Below, in pieces: positions 63,703 through 64,000 of a stretch of 64,000 bases of DNA. Source of the DNA: Leidyana gryllorum EB-2025a (taxonomy: Eukaryota > Apicomplexa); the NCBI GenBank assembly GCA_048772705.1, contig JBLWGC010000201.1:1-64000 (forward strand), read 5' to 3'. The notes beneath the pieces were generated by a model. It saw only the letters and a list, made by a program, of their open reading frames with translations, ran no database searches and was not told the DNA's origin. The position numbers and the translations under genes are program-made. Each line of letters starts with the position of its first letter. Position 1 is the first letter of the stretch.

Positions 63703-63935
63703 ACAAGGACACTTTTAGTTTAGTTAGTCACTGACCAGCCGCAGCTGGATCAGCATCATTAGAGGGTGTCTCCGAGGCCGGTAGACCGGGCACACACGGA
63801 GACGCGCGATCTACAAACACAGATTAGTCATTTCAAAGCTTACTAACGAACGTACCATGCCATTGGAGCTACGCAGCAGCCGGCGGCTTAGCCGTCAACC
63901 CGACGCCATGGCGACCTGTGGGAACCGGGGTTACA
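63698..63935 (+). repeat. 3' LTR of element F
   Basis: 238 bp, identical to 46749-46986 as read; CGGCC follows. Confidence 0.93.
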
Positions 63936-64000
63936 CGGCCCCACTGATCCCCGTTGGTACCCTCTGGTTCCTTGCGTCGCCAGTACTCGCCCTTCCGCTC
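63936..64000 (-). CDS. Element D Gag, middle part (cut by window end)
   Basis: In frame with 46552-46748 when F is removed (RGYQRGSVGPQCKYTYAQ across the junction), similar to the matching region of element E Gag. The 5' remainder is outside the window. Confidence 0.75.

Larger units (their letters stand above)
46749..63935 (+). mobile_element. Element F: chromovirus inside D, itself split by the G compound
   Basis: Own sequence is 46749-50748 and 62901-63935 (about 5.0 kb). The 238-bp LTRs are identical as read and flanked by CGGCC. Gag and Pol are open apart from the G insertion, so F was probably intact when G landed. Confidence 0.93.
37912..64000 (-). mobile_element. Element D: chromovirus split by E and F, cut by window end
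   Basis: Segments 37912-40557, 45508-46748 and 63936-64000 read as one minus-strand element once E and F are set aside. Gag continues in frame across F, and RT continues in frame across E. The 5' LTR lies beyond the right edge. It is the oldest layer of this nest. Confidence 0.87.

Overview
The window is nuclear DNA of a eukaryote. The evidence is tRNA anticodons with A34 in Ala, Arg, Ile, Pro, Ser, Thr and Val, an initiator tRNA with an ATCGAAA T-loop, a tRNA-Tyr interrupted by a very short intron, and Ty3/gypsy chromoviruses. I cannot name the species. A fungus or protist with a tRNA-rich, retrotransposon-rich genome is my best guess. No ordinary single-copy protein gene was recognised: every convincing reading frame belongs to a retrotransposon.

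Layout. (1) 1-756: the 3' part of a degraded chromovirus pol, fused directly to half a tRNA-Ala. (2) About 757-27420: a very dense tRNA domain with roughly 90 recognisable tRNA genes, pseudogenes and fragments on both strands. It covers 19 of the 20 standard isotypes (no Phe seen). It is built from a few modules with fixed gene order, orientation and spacing: Ala/Pro/iMet/Thr/Glu/Asn, Gln/Val/Asp/Leu/Gly, Gly/Ser/Lys, and His/Arg. These modules are duplicated and inverted many times, including one pair of about 2.2-kb inverted arms. A 5-kb Ty3/gypsy element (X, 10872-15902, minus) with a 5-bp target duplication and a tRNA-Pro primer site sits inside it. (3) 27421-64000: a nest of at least six further chromovirus families, called here A to G. 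A (minus) starts inside a tRNA-Gly sequence. B (minus) is badly decayed and carries a 464-bp poly-G tract in its integrase. C is only a 3' end. D (minus) runs off the right edge and is split by E (plus, TSD TGATG/CGATG) and by F (plus, TSD CGGCC). F is split in its integrase by a 12-kb compound of family G, made of a full-length minus copy plus inverted partial copies.

How the parts work. In families A, B, D, E, F and G, Gag and Pol are separate frames joined by a -1 shift at the same GGATTTT heptamer. Pol has the order protease, reverse transcriptase, RNase H, integrase and, where the end is present, a chromodomain. Where the 5' LTR is in the window (A, B, E, F, G), the gag frame opens inside the LTR and is translated through the LTR end and the primer-binding site, which encodes Tyr-Thr-Gly-Ser-Ser. 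In A, B, C, F and G pol ends in a polypurine tract encoding Gly-Gly-Val, with its stop in the first bases of the 3' LTR. The primer site of these families matches the initiator tRNA-Met genes present in the same window. That of element X matches the local tRNA-Pro for 18 bases.

Source: all calls come from reading the sequence. No database or folding program was used. tRNA boundaries were placed by eye from paired acceptor stems, and degenerate copies may be off by a few bases.
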